Assembly: GCA_003444795.1 (NCBI GenBank)
Contig: DLWR01000189.1
Location: forward strand, 1 to 7,326
DNA from: Cryomorphaceae bacterium
GTDB taxonomy: Bacteria; Bacteroidota; Bacteroidia; Flavobacteriales; Schleiferiaceae
Length of the DNA stretch: 7,326 nucleotides
Direction of reading: 5' to 3'
The position numbers and the translations under genes are program-made. Shown piece after piece: positions 6,465-7,326 of the stretch. The notes below the pieces were generated by a model. It ran no database searches. It saw only the letters and a program-made list of their open reading frames with translations, and was not told where the DNA came from. Each line of letters begins with the position of its first letter. Position 1 is the first letter of the stretch.

Positions 6465-6499
6465 GCATTCCCTTTTGTGCACGGGAGGCCAAGCGCGGG

Positions 6500-7326
6500 T
6501 CATTGGTGATGTATCGTTTCCCATATTTTTCGTATATCTAATGCTTCCTGCGCATCGTGGACGCGCAAGAGTTGCGCCCCCTGTTCTAGTGCATAGAGGT
6601 GTAAGGCGCTGGTTGCAGGGAGGACGGTTTCGGGCGTTCTGTCCAAATGCTTCCAAAGCATGCTTTTGCGGGAGAGACCGATGTACAAGGGTGCCTCTAG
6701 GGATTGGAGCAGCGGAAGTTCTCTCAGTGTGCGGTAGTTTGCTTCCAGCGTTTTGCCAAAGCCCAGTCCCGGATCCAGCAATACGTGATCCACCCCTTGT
6801 CTTTTGAGTTCATTCAGGTGCCGCTCAAAATAGTGGCGCATATCCTGCATGACTTCCTCCGGAGTCAAAGCGGCCTCTTGCATGGTGCTAGGGCTGTGCC
6901 CTGCTGGGTAGTGGGTGAGAATGTACGGGGCTTTGGACTGAGCGGCGACGGTCCAAATAGTTGGATCCAAGCTACCCCCAGAGACGTCGTTGATCACATC
7001 GGCCCCTGCCAGCAGTGCACGGTGGGCAATTTCTCCGCGAAACGTGTCAATGCTGATGGGTACGGACGGAAAGCGCTGGGCGATTCGCTGGAGGGCGGGC
7101 TCTACGCGTTGCCATTCTTCTTCCTGTGTCGGTACTTCCGCCCCAGGTCGGGTGCTGCAGCCCCCAATGTCCAGCCAGTCAGCCCCTTCATTCAAGAGCG
7201 TTTTGGCGTATGCTTCAGCGGCATCCGCAGAGGCTACGCGGCTTCCCGTGTAAAAAGAATCGGGCGTAGTGTTCAGGATGCCCACGAGGACGGGGCGTTC
7301 GGCGGTCCAGGTTTGGCCCTTGATGG
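6500..7326 (-). CDS. folP: Dihydropteroate synthase FolP (5' end cut by window edge)
   Basis: A cytoplasmic TIM-barrel enzyme of folate synthesis that condenses p-aminobenzoate with 7,8-dihydropterin pyrophosphate; it is the sulfonamide target. 274 residues are visible against about 275-282 in full enzymes, so only about 4-8 N-terminal residues lie beyond base 7326. A GTG at 7285 is internal, since the frame upstream reads as a normal DHPS start (TAERPVLVGILN). Numbering from the first complete codon, the motifs are GILNTTPDSF (15-24), DIGGCSTRPGAE (52-63), SIDTF (91-95), VINDVSGG (110-117), LLDPGLGFGK (182-191), GLSRKSM (216-222) and the C-terminal RVHD (254-257). Compared with E. coli, Cys56 replaces Glu in GGESTRPG, and LTHY (136-139) replaces LMHM. 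The unknown membrane gene follows on the same strand. Confidence 0.96.
   Translation of the reverse strand, partial: IKGQTWTAERPVLVGILNTTPDSFYTGSRVASADAAEAYAKTLLNEGADWLDIGGCSTRPGAEVPTQEEEWQRVEPALQRIAQRFPSVPISIDTFRGEIAHRALLAGADVINDVSGGSLDPTIWTVAAQSKAPYILTHYPAGHSPSTMQEAALTPEEVMQDMRHYFERHLNELKRQGVDHVLLDPGLGFGKTLEANYRTLRELPLLQSLEAPLYIGLSRKSMLWKHLDRTPETVLPATSALHLYALEQGAQLLRVHDAQEALDIRKIWETIHHQ

Noticed and set aside
6289..6807. Open plus-strand frame of 172 codons opposite folP and the unknown membrane gene
   Set aside because: It is opposite the conserved C-terminal half of DHPS; its Cys/Arg-rich translation looks like a shadow frame.
1..7326. A novel defence, mobile or biosynthetic system
   Set aside because: All but two genes belong to well-known core families and the layout is compact and operon-like; no integrase, transposase, toxin, nuclease cassette or repeat array is visible.

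Overview
The window looks like a chromosomal housekeeping region of a Bacteroidota bacterium (flavobacterial-type gene content, roughly 50-55% GC by eye). Four things point there. The string surE, small membrane protein, lpxB, SpoIID/LytB protein, comEC is of a type seen in that phylum. LpxB and the nucleotidase SurE carry Bacteroidota-like wording in their motifs. The ComEC homologue has no C-terminal metallo-beta-lactamase domain. A perfect TAnnTTTG element with a TTG 19 bases upstream, the promoter type of this phylum's main sigma factor, sits just before surE. LpxB (lipid A synthesis) fixes the cell as having a Gram-negative outer membrane. I cannot name a genus.

Left part, minus strand (1-997): a membrane zinc metallopeptidase of the YugP family, followed by a GNAT acetyltransferase of the phosphinothricin/methionine-sulfone type that runs off the left edge. 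The two genes overlap by one base (TAATG). A 77-bp divergent gap (998-1074) separates them from the next unit.

Centre, plus strand (1075-5988): five genes that look like one transcription unit. They encode SurE 5'/3'-nucleotidase, an unrecognised 101-residue three-helix membrane protein, lipid-A-disaccharide synthase LpxB, a secreted SpoIID/LytB-domain protein probably acting on peptidoglycan, and a short ComEC/Rec2-type DNA-uptake channel. The first four overlap one another by 4 to 17 bases, which suggests translational coupling; comEC follows after 79 bases. Apart from SurE, the recognised products act at the cell envelope.

Right part, minus strand (5928-7326): folP (dihydropteroate synthase, folate synthesis) enters from the right edge almost complete. 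It is followed by an unrecognised membrane protein with a lipoprotein-like signal. The 3' end of this last gene overlaps the 3' end of comEC by 61 bases in convergent orientation.

I saw no tRNA, rRNA, CRISPR array, insertion sequence or phage gene, and no intergenic gap exceeds 80 bases. Nothing here amounts to a new defence or mobile system. The points worth a second look are two uncharacterised membrane proteins, a probable leaderless surE promoter, a reduced ComEC, unusual motif residues in SurE and DHPS, and the overlapping convergent gene ends.
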